A DNA stretch of 64,000 bases from Diphasiastrum complanatum (lineage: Eukaryota > Streptophyta > Lycopodiopsida > Lycopodiales > Lycopodiaceae): positions 26,171,482-26,235,481 of the forward strand of contig CM055107.1 of NCBI GenBank assembly GCA_029204225.1, read 5' to 3'. The notes below the pieces were generated by a model. It had not been told where the DNA came from and made no database searches. It saw only the letters and a list, made by a program, of their open reading frames with translations. The number at the start of each line of letters is the position of its first letter. Positions within the stretch are counted from its first letter, which is position 1. The position numbers were made by a program, and so were the translations under genes. This document shows positions 22,240 to 34,166 of the stretch, in pieces.

Positions 22240-23855
22240 CAGGTTAAGGCATTGATGTCGGATGTTGATGGTTGAAGTGTAACTCGAAAGGTTGTTCAAT
22301 AAGGAGTCGGACTCTATTTGAAGCGTCGTGTTGCTTCAGTTGCCAAAGCTGATCCTGGTTTTCCTCTCGATTAGAAGTTAACTCATCCATTTGGTCATTA
22401 TCTGCTTTCAAAATTTGTCCTTTCAATTGACCATCGTTTGCTTTGGCAAAATCATCCCCTTGATCAAATTCTGCATCCTCAAATGAACCTTGATCCTCTC
22501 TTGATTAGAACGCTCGATATATGTGAATGTTTCTTGATTTGAGTCCAAATTTTTTATCATCCTAATTTGAATCTTGACTTTCACTTGAATCATGATTTTC
22601 ACCATCTGTTGTTGCAGTTTGATCTGAATCCTAAATAGGACTTTTGTTGTTGACAACTGTTTCTGGATTCGAAGATTGACTTTCGTCGTCAATTTGCTCA
22701 TTTGACTCATTGCTAGGATTGCCTTCATCTTCAGAAGTGTCTTCACTTTTTTGCACTTTTTTCGGTTGTCGATTCTTTGATGCTTTACTGTGAATGATCA
22801 ATATTCGCATCCGCATCTTCAGTTACTCAAACCACCTAGATTGTCCTTCTTTCCTTTCAGCTTCCAATGTAAGCCGTTGTTTTCGTTGCTCATACTACAA
22901 TGCGTATTCCATTGTGTTCCTTAGTCGAAATCTAGCCTGTAGAGAAGTAGATATACTTCTCCATAGTCAAAAATTGGAACCATCTGTTGGAAATTTTGAT
23001 TGTATTCAACAACTGTAGTTATTTGGTTCAAAGAACACCATTGGATGAAGTAAGTTCGATTGAAGACCTATCTACAAATTACTTTGAAATTAAACCAATT
23101 CATACGAAGAAAGTCTTGAATGATGTTTCACCATGATTAAACACATCCTTGGAACCCTGATGAAACAAAGAAAACCATATCACGGTCACCATTGATGGAC
23201 TGAATGCTTTCATCGAAGGTCGAACTAATATATTTAGATAGTCATTGGTTGTAACAATACAGGCTCCATTGGGTAGTGACTTTCCACCATTTATTAATAT
23301 GATTTGTAGATAAGTGCTCAATAGCGAGTGCATGATCCATCATATTGCGTAACTCCATAGAACTAGTTGCATAATGGCTTTGGAAAGATGTGGTTGAAGC
23401 ACATTTTTGATAGGCGTTTGAAGAGAATTCACATAATGGTTCAAATATTTTTTATACTCAAATATTATCTTCGGAACCAATTCTAAGAATTGTTGATTGA
23501 ATTGTTGTATAGATTCGGTTTGTTTGAGAGATTCAAATGATTTCACGTAGAATCTTGTAATACTATCAATGCAAACAATTTTGAATTGACTCCAAAACTT
23601 TGTGATCGAAAGTGCTTGATTATTTCACCATGCTCGAACTTGTCCTTGAAAACACAATGAAGCTAAATAGATTTTATCCTCTTTAGAATAATGATGATGA
23701 TGATGAAAGTAAACTTCCAATTTAATCAACCAATCATCAATATTGATTGAACTTGGCTGTTCGTCATCAAATGTAAGAATATGAAGTGTAATTTCAGATT
23801 GTATTTCAACATTTGATGGAAGTTGAATGTTTTTTCTTTGCTTGTAATCCATCAT
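22240..23855 (-). pseudogene. Retrotransposon gag-like ORF remnant
   Basis: Minus-strand pieces starting at 23855 read DDWLIKLEVYF, then DKIYLASLCFQGQVRAW, then a stop where a second Trp is usual, then ESLKQTESIQQFNQQFLELV. This is the layout of a Ty3/gypsy Retrotrans_gag domain. A second, similar gag-like segment (TTVVEYNQNFQQMVPIF) lies near 23000. From 22816 down to about 22250 the frame is highly acidic and polar (SEDTSEDEGNPSNESNEQ and similar), perhaps the gag C-terminal part. No zinc knuckle, protease or pol was seen. Multiple stops and frameshifts are present. Family assignment is tentative. Confidence 0.6.
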
Positions 23856-23859
23856 TAAT

Positions 23860-24554
23860 GACTAATGAAGACCTTTGAACTATGACTTCACCAACTGAAA
23901 TCTATTTAGAATGGAATTTCAGAGGTCGGCAAAAATACTCTTCTCCACCCACTTAAACTTCCGAATCCTGGAAAAATGAAGTGGTTGTAAATGGAAAATA
24001 TGACAACTGAAATGAAGTAATAATTATAATCACCGCGAGCAACTTTGCTTTTGACAGTGTTCGAATCCGAGCTCAAAAAAAATATGAAGCTTCAACTATG
24101 ATAAGAGAAAAAAAAAATGACAAAAGCGATAATTCAAAGAAAAGGGGCATATAAAAAAAATAAACTGAAAAGTAATAATTACAGAATTTCAATAACTTCT
24201 CAATGTCAGTCTCGTCAGTTTGATCACTTTTTGTTCTTACTGCAAGGGGGGTGAAAAAGATTTACAAAATTAGACTCAATAAAATTTGAAATCCATAAAA
24301 TGTTTTAGTGCTCATGAAAATTAAGCAGAAAACCATTAAAAATTTGAAAATTGTCGGCAAAATTTTGTTTCTTGATCACACGAACGAATCGTGAAGGTGC
24401 CCGTAAAAAATTAAAGAATCGCAATAAAATTCAAAAAATCTGAATTTTGTTTTTCGTCGGGCATGGGCAGAAGGGAACAGGAGAGAATATTCCTCGAAAT
24501 ATTCTAGCACTGAATCTTCCGAGAACATTCTGCGGAAGGGCGCACCGCGCTGGG

Positions 24555-24557
<3 letters not shown>
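23860..24557. other. AT-rich stretch without a recognised gene
   Basis: Contains several A-runs and no coding signal. It could be the leader or LTR of the gag remnant to the left, but no LTR boundary is evident. Confidence 0.4.
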
Positions 24558-24643
<86 letters not shown>

Positions 24644-24676
24644 TAGGGAAGGCTCGGGGGGGGGGGGGGGGGGGGG
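24558..24676. repeat. (GA)n microsatellite followed by a 21-base G run
   Basis: About 42 GA units (24558-24641), a 14-base interval, then 21 consecutive G (24656-24676). Open frames across it encode only Arg-Glu or Leu-Ser repeats and are not genes. Confidence 0.97.
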
Positions 24677-24719
24677 AGGGTGGCATAGGCAGGGTAGGAA
24701 TTGGGGGCGAGTGTAGCCG

Positions 24720-26161
24720 CCAATTTTTTTATTAAATAATAAAAAAAACAGAGAACACTCGGGTGTAGAGGCCTTTGTAGAGCATTATCTAAAATCTAAA
24801 TCTTTGTTTAATCCCCCGTTATGTAGGTCTCAAACTAGAGATAAACAAGATTTAGTAAACATGGACAAAAAAAAGTTCAAATCATGGCTTGATGGAATGT
24901 ATACAAAATTACATGAGGATTTCAAGTCTGTATATATCTGTCAACTACATAATGAAAAATGTAGATTCCTAGAATTCCAATCGACTTTTATTTCTTTATT
25001 ATCTTTATTGCTTATATTATTCTTGATAATTCTCAGAAGGCCTCTTCTTCAAAATTTGAGATCAGTCATCTAGCCATGATATATTTGAGAAGTCTAGGCT
25101 AGAAGATGTTGATGATGTACTTCAAGAATCAAGTGTATATAATGATGACTATACAAATTTAGATCGTACAAGGATAGAGCTTTGTTTATTAGTCCTATCA
25201 TAATCTTGTACATTTGTTGATTCTAATTCTAAGACAACCTGGCTTTTTAGAGCCAAGCAATTATGTCCCTACTTCACTAGTTTTGGATGGGAGTCATGAT
25301 AATGACTATGAAAAATTAATTGAAAAAGATAAAGTAGAATGTGTAAGTGCTTTGTGTAAGTACTAATTTTTTTTAAGATATAACGAGATCAATGTTGCCC
25401 ATTCAAAGTTTCATCCACATGGAGAAACAATGATAATGGCGAAAAAGACAGTTTCTCTCTTGGAAGGCATAGTTTTTCAAGGGTTCACAATATAATATTT
25501 GTCAAAAAAATCTATTGCAATTAAAATCTTAGGTTATGTGTTACAAATTTTCAACAAGAAGCATAAGCACCAAGCATGATTTTACTTGAAGACTAAAAAA
25601 TACAATGAGCCACAATATCACACTATAGCTTCATTACATCACCAAGATCTTTAAGGTTATATTCAATCATTTCACAAGAGCTCTACATATGATCAAAAAG
25701 ATGCCAATAACATTTGTTCATGTGCACATACACATTACATAAGAAAGATCACAATACTAGCTCATGAAGCAATAGCCTCCTCTCCTACTATCCCTCCACA
25801 ATACGACAAATGAAAAGAGCATTGCAAGGAATATTCTCTCCACTCTAATTATGAGTGTTTCTATATAGTTCACACTTAAACTTATCAACTTGAGCCTAGA
25901 GTTTTCCATCAATCTCAACTCAAATCAGGTTCGAGTTGAGTTTTCTTTAACCAACCTTGAATCAAATTAAACCTAGAACCAAATTAGGTTTCAGTTGCAA
26001 AATTAACAACCTAAACTCAAACCTTGAATCAATTACCATAATATTAACATATGCCAAGTTATAGCAATGCATTCAAATTTTGCAAACTCACTACAGCCTG
26101 AGTGATTCTGAAGTATGAACTCCAGATGATTCTCAAATTGCATAGTGATCCAAAGTAGAAA
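24720..26161. other. 1.4 kb without a recognised gene
   Basis: A short open stretch at 24804-25073 (plus) encodes an 89-residue peptide with a hydrophobic C-terminal half. It lacks any recognisable motif, so I do not call it a gene. Confidence 0.4.
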
Positions 26162-26254
26162 CTCTCTCTAACTCTCAAGTATTTGATACAGGCTCTCTCT
26201 AACTCTTAAGTAATTGGAACAAACTCTTTCTAACTCTTAAGTAATTGGAACTTT
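26162..26254. repeat. 31-bp tandem repeat, three units
   Basis: Units start at 26162, 26193 and 26224 with CTCTCTCTAACTCT(C/T)AAGTA. The second and third are nearly identical. Confidence 0.85.
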
Positions 26255-26398
26255 TGATTCTTTTAAATCATGGACCCTTCAAGAGAATGTTGACAACTTT
26301 ATTTCACTCTATGTGAAAGGTAGCACTTAAATATATGTTCTTTGACTCAAACATGATTCTAGTTGTTAATTAAAGCTTCCTGGTATTTCTAGAAACAA

Positions 26399-26833
26399 AT
26401 GGAGCATCAAGTCAGAAAAGTCCTAACTTATGAATTTGACAATCTTGTCCAATCCTATGCCATTAAGGAGGAGCTACCAAGCTTGGAGGCACTCCAAAGT
26501 GTGCTTATTTCTAAAGAATCAAGGCAAGAGTACAATAATATCAACAATCGTCAAGGAAGGACAAAGCTAAAGCCAAAGAAAAAGATGAGTAGGAGGATGA
26601 TTCCTCGAGTTCTGTCCAAGCTCAAGAAGAAGAAGATCAAGTGTTTTTATTGTGGCAAGAAAGGCCATTATGCCACCAATTGCTTCAAGAAGAAGAATCA
26701 ACTCAAGCAAGCCAACATCACCAATGAGAAGGAAGACACTATTGCAAGTGATGGAGAGGGATCTCTTATGGTCTCTAGTTTCTCATTTTCTCCTTTCAAG
26801 AAGGATGGATTATGGTATATTGATAGTTGTTAG
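26399..26833 (+). pseudogene. copia gag C-terminal part with zinc knuckle, ending in the protease active site
   Basis: The frame begins within the UBN2 gag region (YEFDNLVQSYAI) and passes a Lys-rich linker and an intact CCHC knuckle (C-X2-C-X4-H-X4-C, GKKGHYATNC, about 26642-26683). It ends at WYIDSC, where a protease would continue DSGA. The break with the next segment falls inside the catalytic motif. The N-terminal half of gag is missing. Confidence 0.87.
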
Positions 26834-26918
26834 CAACTGTGCTAACACAGAGAAAATAAAAAAATAATATTCCTACACCTCCATCTAGCCCTGCTCCTGA
26901 TTTCTACCATTTAACCCC

Positions 26919-28242
26919 ATGTCGTATCTTAACTACACACGAAACCTACCTGACATTGGTCCTTGGGAGCAGCTACCCCTTACAGCCCAAAAAGTGGTAT
27001 GGTTGGTGAATGAGCTCCAATACAATATATTCGAAACCCTAGGGGGACAACACACTATGCGGCAATTCAACGATGGTGCTATGGCGGGCCTTTAGAAAGA
27101 AAAAACAAGGCTGGAGGAGGAAACCAAACAACAACAACTGCAGATCCAAAACCTCACGAATTACAATCAACAACAGCAGCAGATGCTAATCTATCTCCAG
27201 ACCCAACTCCAACTGAAGGTATCCAACATGCAACAAACCGTCGATACCCTCAAAGCCGAGAAGGATGAGGCTGTAGCAGATTCACAAGCAGCATGTTCCA
27301 CTATGAAGGAATAGTTGGAAATGGTGGACTTCAATGACTTTGCACCCCCAGCTATCTCTGAGGGAACTGCCATTCCAGTGGTGGCCTATCAAAAGTCGGC
27401 CCAAAAGCTGAAAGCCATGACAGAGCAACACGAAAAATTACAACAACCATACATTGCTTCCGTCGAGGCCCTAAACCAGCACATAGCCACCCTGGAAGAA
27501 CGCTTAAAGGCTGCTGCCCAGTCGACACCGTTGGTTCATGCAGAGCACGTCCAATTTCATGATTTGGGACACCACCTTGATGGACCTGATGGTAGAGATG
27601 GCGCAGGATTTCAATAGCCTCCTCCTGCAACTCAAGGCTCCGCATTTCAAAGCCAACCCCTAGGGCAAGGAGCTCAAACACCAACCAATCCATCGGGCTT
27701 TGGGGGTACCAGCTCCCAACATTTTCTTTTCCTTTCCACTGCTTCTAACCCCCTCGACACCACTAACCCCACCTTCATTCCACGACACTTTTCACCTAAA
27801 TCACAACACATTGCAGAAGCTAACCCCTCGCCTCCTCTATATCCTGATCCTGATCCGCAAACCGCACACGAGATTGCCTCTGAAGCCCCCACCATCTGGC
27901 ACAGAATCACGCCCACAAAACCAAGCAAGGAGTTGCGCGTCTCTCAGGAGTTTGCAAAGAAGTACCCAACAACGAAAGAGCGAGGTGGCTACATACTGCC
28001 AGATTTGGACCAGTGTCAAACACATAAAGCAGCAGTCAAACTCCTGGATCCACAACCTCTCTGGCGCCATCAGCTCTTCCTACAAAGTAAGACCTCGATG
28101 GCACGGTATCTCGAAGCTCCCTCCTACATGCGTATCAATCCTTATAACTATCCAGTAGTGAGGCGAGAACCGTTTCCTGCCACCAAGGTCAAGAATAGAA
28201 TCTTTTGGCCTAAGCTCACAGGAGTCGATACTGGCAGCTTGG
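26919..28242 (+). pseudogene. Unrecognised coiled-coil, Gln-rich ORF fused in frame to copia RT
   Basis: One frame runs from ATG 26919 into the copia RT without a frameshift, interrupted by TAG codons at 27093, 27312 and 27615. The first 50 residues include PWEQLPLTAQKVVWLVNELQ. A Gln/Glu-rich coiled-coil stretch follows (about 27100-27540, with LKAEKDEAVADSQ and EALNQHIATLEERL), then a Pro/Ser/Gln-rich part, then a more globular part with YILPDLDQCQ and YMRINPYNYPVVRREPF. I know no family for it. It could be a gag protein of another retroelement or a captured host exon. All three stops are TAG, compatible with CAG-to-TAG change. A 7-base palindrome (GTTAGCA-ACTG-TGCTAAC, 26830-26847) marks the left junction. 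Confidence 0.55.
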
Positions 28243-29620
28243 CCAAAGTGGTATTCTGGATCAAGTACAATCATGATGGCACCATCAACAAGTTCAAGGC
28301 AAGATTATGTGCCAAAGGATTTGCTCAAATCCATGGCCTTGACTATGAGGAGACCTTTGCACCCATTGCAAAGATGGTGACAATAAGAATTCTTATTTCT
28401 CTTGCTTGTTTTTTTAAATGGAAGGTGTTTCAATTAGATGTATCCAATGCTTTTTTAAATGGTTATCTTGAGGAGGAGATTTATATGGAACAACCTCAAA
28501 GATTCATCAATGATGAGTCCAAAATGCTCTTGCTCTTCAAAAGTCTTTATGAACTAAAGCAAGCACCAAGATCATGGTATTCAAGACTCAACGCTTTTCT
28601 TATCTCACTAGGATTTGTCCTTAGTGACTATAATCCTTCCATGCACTTAAAGCTTGTTGATAGTAATATTGTCATTCTTCTAATTTATGTTGATGACATT
28701 ATTCTTTGTGGAAGTTGTATCAAGCTAGTTGAAGAAACTAAGCTAGCACTTGGATGTGAGTTTAAGATGCAAGATCTAGGAGAGATCCATTACATACTAG
28801 GCCTAGAGATTGACTTTCGTGAAGATTATGTTTTTATATGTCAATCTAGATATGCTCATTCTATGTTAAAAATATTCCATATGGAAAAATCTAAGAGCAT
28901 AGATACTCCAATGGAGCAAATTGTGAGAAATTCCTAATTAAGGTGATGAAAGATCCTTCGAGAACATCACACTTTCTAGGAGTCTTATAGGCTCCTTAAT
29001 TTGGCTTACCATTACTAGGCCCGATTTGAGTTTTTGTATACACAAATTGAGTCAATTTATGCAAGATTCCAAGATTCATTATTGGAAGATGGCCAAGAGG
29101 ACTCTAAGATATGTATCTTCATCTTGTGATTATGGTCTACTTTATAAAAGTGAAGATCTATCCATTGTTGGCTACTTGGATTTGGATTTTGCAAGTGATA
29201 AGATGGATCGAAAGTCTATTAGTGCCATACACTATAATTCTTGGAGGCAATATAATATCTTGGCTTTCCAAAAAGCAAGATACTATATCTCTTTCTTCAT
29301 GTGAGGATGAGTACAAAGCACTCACCACTACTACCAAATAAGTGCTTTGGATCAAGAGATTGTTATTCGAGTTAAAGTGCATCAAGGAGGATGATCTACC
29401 AATGATTAAGTGTGACAATATCTCGGCCCAAGCTCTTGTCAATAGTCCCATATTTCATGCAAGGAGCAAGCACATAGAAGTAGCACATCACTTTGTGAGA
29501 GAAAAGCTTATTGGAGGAGAAATCTATTCGGAGCAAGTCAACACATCCTCTTGTATTGCCGATCTACTCACCAAGCCTTTTAGCAAAAGTGCCTTCATTA
29601 AGCATAGATCTAATCCTGGA
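28243..29620 (+). pseudogene. copia reverse transcriptase-RNase H remnant
   Basis: RT is open to 28937: NKFKARLCAKGFAQ, QLDVSNAFLNGYLEEEIYM, then IYVDDIIL with an intact YVDD, then HYILGLEI. After a stop at 28935-28937 the RT tail and RNase H continue in several frames: RPDLSF-like sequence near 29020; DLDFASDK; SWLSKKQDTISLSS; then 29342-29620 with KCDNISAQAL, KHIEVAHHFVREK and IADLLTKPF. The element cannot encode a complete enzyme. The sequence is close to that of the first copia element but is a different subfamily. Confidence 0.9.
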
Positions 29621-29672
29621 GTTATACCAAGATCAATGCTTAAATTTTCATCGATAATTTTCTGAGGAGGAG

Positions 29673-30394
29673 TGCAAAAAATGGCAAAAGATTATCTAAG
29701 TTAGTTGTAGGGGTCTTATACATTTTATGTCAAGCATCTTGGTGTAGGATGTTGATAGGGTCGAATTTGACATAGATGGCAAATTGTCTGATTCCACATG
29801 TAATGCCATTATTGAGCCAAAGTAGTTTAGGAGACAAAACTCAAGCTAAATGATTAGTAGACAAGTGTAATGCTTTTGTTTGATGAAGTTCAAGAGGTCC
29901 AATAGGATTTAGAGGTGGAACCATCAATGGTCCAATAGGATTTTAGATATGATTGAGAATGATCTAGTAAAATCAAGAGGTGAATGGATCAATGGTCCAA
30001 TAGGATTAAGAGGTGGAAAAAGTGAGGTTCAATCATGTTTGAGCATTGTGTTAGCTCGTGGATCTATTGTATCATTGTACCTCTCATTGAGATCTAATTG
30101 ATCTGGTGATTGTGTTGATTTTGAGTCTAAGTGATTTTCTAGCATTATCTCTCTACCCGAGATCTATTGGTAGCATTCTCTCTCTACCAAGAGCAAGCTA
30201 ATTTTGTACTTAGTTTTTATTTTGGACACGTGTGTACCTACTTTGAAAGTGAGTTAATGCATGTAGAAGTGTGTTTTTGCCATAGATGTGAAGATAGATC
30301 TTGAATGTCAATCTAGTCTTGATCATTGTGCATCCACACATCTTAGGAGATCTTAATCACACATTGTGGACACTCCACACGTGTGAAATTCACA
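29673..30394 (+). repeat. 3' LTR of the chimeric copia element (722 bp)
   Basis: Starts TGCAAAAAATGG right after the purine tract and ends GAAATTCACA. It is highly similar over nearly its whole length to 42990-43681, which lacks about 25 bases near the start and the ACACGTG near the end. The flank after it is CACTC. Confidence 0.88.
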
Positions 30395-30625
30395 CACTCT
30401 TTATCTGTGGTTGTGCCTAGTAATCCCTTGGTAGATTTTATGAGCAAGGAAGGTTTTGTTTGATCCTTTATTGGAAAACTAGAGGGTTGAACTGGTTTTT
30501 TGTAGCTTTGGGAAGCCAGAGCTTTGCTAATGATCAATGTATTTTGTGTAGACATTTTCATTATTCTATGGCCTTGTTTGTTTTTTTAAGAGAAAAAGGC
30601 AATTGCCTCCATTCATGGCTACAAC

Positions 30626-32019
30626 AAATTCAAGAAGAAGATCAACTCTGATGGTTCCATGGCTAAATGGAAAGCACGACTGGTGGCTAAAGAGTTCACT
30701 CAAGTCCAAGGAGTGGATTATCAAGAAATTTTCAGTCCTGTCGTCAAGATGCAGTTAATCAGGACTCTGATTGTAGTAGCAGCCGCGAAAGACCTCGAAA
30801 TGCAACAAATGGATGTCAAGACAACATTTCTCAACGACAACATTGAGGAAGAGCTGTATACCTTTCAACTGGAAGGATTCGAAGTCAAAGGCCAAGAGCA
30901 CAAAGTGTGCAAGCTGCACAAAGAAATCTACAGTCTAAAATAGGACGCAAGAGCATGGTTTGATAGAATCAACTCTTATCTCATTCAATTGGGATTTGCA
31001 AACAATTCAACTAACTATAATGTTTATTCAAAGCATATAGGCACCAATTTAGTTCTCATAGCTCTTTACGTAGATGATGTATTTATCTTGTCTAACGACA
31101 CTTCTCTTCTGCACACTACTAAGAGTGATCTGTCAAAGGAATTTGATATGACTCATTTAGGAGTTGTCCATTCTTTGCTAGGAATTCACATTACTAGAAA
31201 TAGACTTCAGAAGAAAATCTATCTTAGCCAGCAGACATATCTAAAAGGCATTTTAGAAAATTTTCATATGTCTGATTGCAAACCAATTGATACTCCAATG
31301 GATCCAACTATAGTATTGACTAAACCTACTTGTGCTAATTCTGATAGTGAAGTACTCGACATAGCGAAGTACCTTTATCATTCACTACTAGGATCTTTGA
31401 TGTATGGAATGTTGTGAACTAGACCAGATTTAGCAGCACTGTTAGCACGTTAAGTCAATTCATGTTCCTAGGATCTCCCATTGGAAAGCATTAAAGAGAG
31501 TGATGAGATATATTCAGAGAAGTTTAGATCACATTTTATGTTATGATGGAAATGCTATCGACCCACTTGTTCTACGAGGCTACTCCGACTCAGATTGGGG
31601 AGGAACAGTCTCTACCAGAAAATCTACCTTTCAGTTTTGTTTCTATTTGGCAAGGGGACTGATTGCGTGGAACTCAAGAAAGCATAAATCAATTGTGCTT
31701 TCTTCGACAGAGGCAGAGTACATCGTAGCATGTCAAGCTTCAAAAGAAGCTGTATGGATCAAGTTATTACTTCACGACTTACATCACACTCAGTTCAATG
31801 CTATCACCATTTTGTGTGACAACTTGAGCTGTATTTCACAATCACTGAATTTCAGATTTCATGGCAAATCCAAGCACATAGAAATACAGTATCATTTCAT
31901 TCGTGAGAAATTTTTTTAGGGCAGTTGATCCTTCAATACTGCTCCACAACAGAAATGGTCGCAGACATTTTTACCAAAGTGCTTCCCAAGATCAAGCATC
32001 AGAAATTCCCAACATGCTG
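30626..32019 (+). pseudogene. Second copia RT-RNase H remnant, different family
   Basis: The frame reads from SDGSMAKWKARLVAKEF through MQQMDVKTTFLN, a TAG at 30941, then ALYVDDVFIL (YVDD intact), HSLLGIHI and IDTPMDP, to a TGA at 31415. After a frameshift near 31450 the RNase H part is open 31500-31919 (GYSDSDWGG, IVLSSTEAEYI, SKHIEIQYHFIREK), followed by a TAG and VADIFTK to about 32019. A purine tract, AAGGGGGACTAT, is at 32057-32068, followed by TGGAAATTAAG, which may be the start of a 3' LTR whose end I cannot place. Sequence 5' of RT is absent. Confidence 0.9.
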
Positions 32020-32394
32020 AATCTGATGAAGATATCAAGGCACCAACTGTGACCTTAAGGGGGACTATTGGAAATTAAGTCCACAGTTGTCTCCTTGGTG
32101 AATGACTTATTTCTATTTCAAGATTCTTCCTACATGTTTATTGATCATTGATCTAGGGCTTGCAAGTGAAACCAACATTGATTCTACGTCTGCTTATCTG
32201 ATACCTGCAGGAATCATAACTTAGACAACCAAACTATTTGAAGAACATCTACAGCGGGCTTCCAGCTGATCTCCAGCAAAGGGTAACCAATCCTATCATA
32301 TTTCAAGTTCAGATGTTAAGCTCAATAATTCGAAGATCATTGAAGACTTGGCCATCTTCAAGACCTTCCACGAATTAGCATTTAGAACAACTTT

Positions 32395-32465
32395 GTAGAA
32401 ATACACAAAGTGTTGCAACAGTCTGCAGAAATACACTAAGTGTCGCAACAGTCTGCAGAAATGAA
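32395..32465. repeat. 30-bp tandem repeat, about 2.4 units
   Basis: Units at 32395 and 32425 (GCAGAAATACACTAAGTG type) plus a partial third at 32455. Probably inside the LTR of the preceding copia remnant. Confidence 0.85.
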
Positions 32466-32469
32466 CTAT

Positions 32470-34092
32470 GTTTTTTGCAGTATTGTATCAGTGCATATGG
32501 TGCGACCTTTTATTAAAAAATTGTTATTCTATTTTTGAGTCATTCCTTCATGATAATGCAAAATGTTGTAAGTATTCTAGTATATCTTTATATTAGGAAG
32601 CTTCAACACAACTATTTCATTTGGAAATTCATCATAAAGGATACTTGTATCTCTAGAACACTCCATCTTAGATAAATAGTCCACATTCAAATGATATATC
32701 TTTTTTTGAATCTTCACTTGGAAGTCAAATTATTGTAATATCAATAACCATTTCACAATTCTAACTATTTTAGACTTATAGAGTAAAAGAACTCTTATGG
32801 AACTTAAAGCCCTTGTTGGATTTTTCACTTTCATTTCATTAGGCTTTTATATTCAATATTTCTCTAAAATATACGTGGCATCCTATGGGGGGAGGGTATA
32901 TTGTGAGTATAATGCGCTTTAAGAAAGTTATTTACTATGCTCATAATGTTTGCCTAAAGTCTTTCATGAATATTAAAAATAGCCTATGCTATTAAGATAC
33001 ATGTAGATCACCAAGTCAAAAAGAAAAATCCAAATGAATTTTACGTAGGGCAAAGTTGGTGTCTTGAGCTTTTCATTGTTAAATGTGGCGATAAAGACCT
33101 TGCGCCCTTGGGGCTTTACCCTATATCAACTAGGGCAAGGATGTTCATATCTTGTATGTTCCCATATTTGTGATTAATTGAAGTGGGACCTTGAGCTCAT
33201 GGAGAGAAAAGGAAATTCTAACCAACTCACTACTTATTGGAGGATATTCTAATCAACTCACTTCACTTTCATTGAGGGGAAATATGTTGAACTACAATGA
33301 AACTTCATGCTACAATAAGCTAGTTTTAGATGACTTGTTATTAATCAATTAATTAGTGTTTAGAGCAAATAGTAGGAACAACATAAGCTCCCAAAGTGAC
33401 ATGAATAGATTAATTAATTCACTTCTATTTTGGAAACATTTGAATATGAAAGCATAAGCTAAGAGGGTAGTGGGGAACTGCAACCCTATTTTGATAATGT
33501 TGACATTGACTACATGTAGTTATGTGCAGGTGCAAACAAATTAGTGGTCAACATCTAAAATTCACTTTGCGCCTACCTAAATCAATGCACCTCCAACCAA
33601 TAGTGCAATCAACATCTAAAATTGATGATCCTTGTCTGCACAATGGCTAGAAAATTGATAGTTATGTGCTGGACCTCGGGGCTGGCGATGGGAGCTGGGC
33701 TAGCAAAATGCCCCAAAGGCAATGTTCGGGAACCTCTTTGGGCTTTCCCTCTAATATCCTACATTTTTTTTAAAGTTATCAATTTTTGAAATTTTTTGCT
33801 TTCCAAATCTTGCATCTCATATATTTTGCCGGTAGAATAATACATATTTACATTCATAAATGATTTTATTAGCTCAATAAACCTATGTAAGCCAAGTTTT
33901 GTAAAGATCTCCTTACTTTACCATACACAAATTTCTTCCATATAAAAATGACAAACATAAAATTTCCTACATTTAAAAAAAGTTATCGGTTTTTTGAAAG
34001 CCAACTTCTTGTAAGATTTTCATGAAATCTATTTTCGACGAAAGATGCTGATTCCATTCTCAAGAGATGTCGACTTTCCGAACACTGGCCCA
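32470..34092. other. 1.6 kb without a recognised gene
   Basis: AT-rich, with no coding signal on either strand. Confidence 0.45.
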
Positions 34093-34166
34093 AAGGAATG
34101 CCTGTGTGAGTAACCAAAAATAAACTAAAAAGGAATGCCTGTGTGAGTAACCAAAAATAAACTAAT
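34093..34166. repeat. 37-bp tandem duplication
   Basis: Two copies starting AAGGAATGCCTGTGTGAGTA at 34093 and 34130. A third, degenerate copy of the TAACCAAAAA part follows near 34200. Confidence 0.85.

Larger units (their letters stand above)
26399..30394 (+). mobile_element. Chimeric copia element with 3' LTR; protease-integrase replaced by an unrelated ORF
   Basis: Plus-strand order: copia gag end with zinc knuckle and the first residues of protease (26399-26833); an unrelated coiled-coil ORF (26919-28242); copia RT (28243-28937); RNase H (to about 29620); a GAGGAGGAG purine tract; and a 3' LTR (29673-30394). No 5' LTR was found upstream. The right flank is CACTC. Confidence 0.85.

Noticed and set aside
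24447-24716. Arg-Glu or Leu-Ser repeat proteins over the (GA)n tract; same at 45926-46198 and 52849-53076
   Set aside because: Translations of microsatellites.
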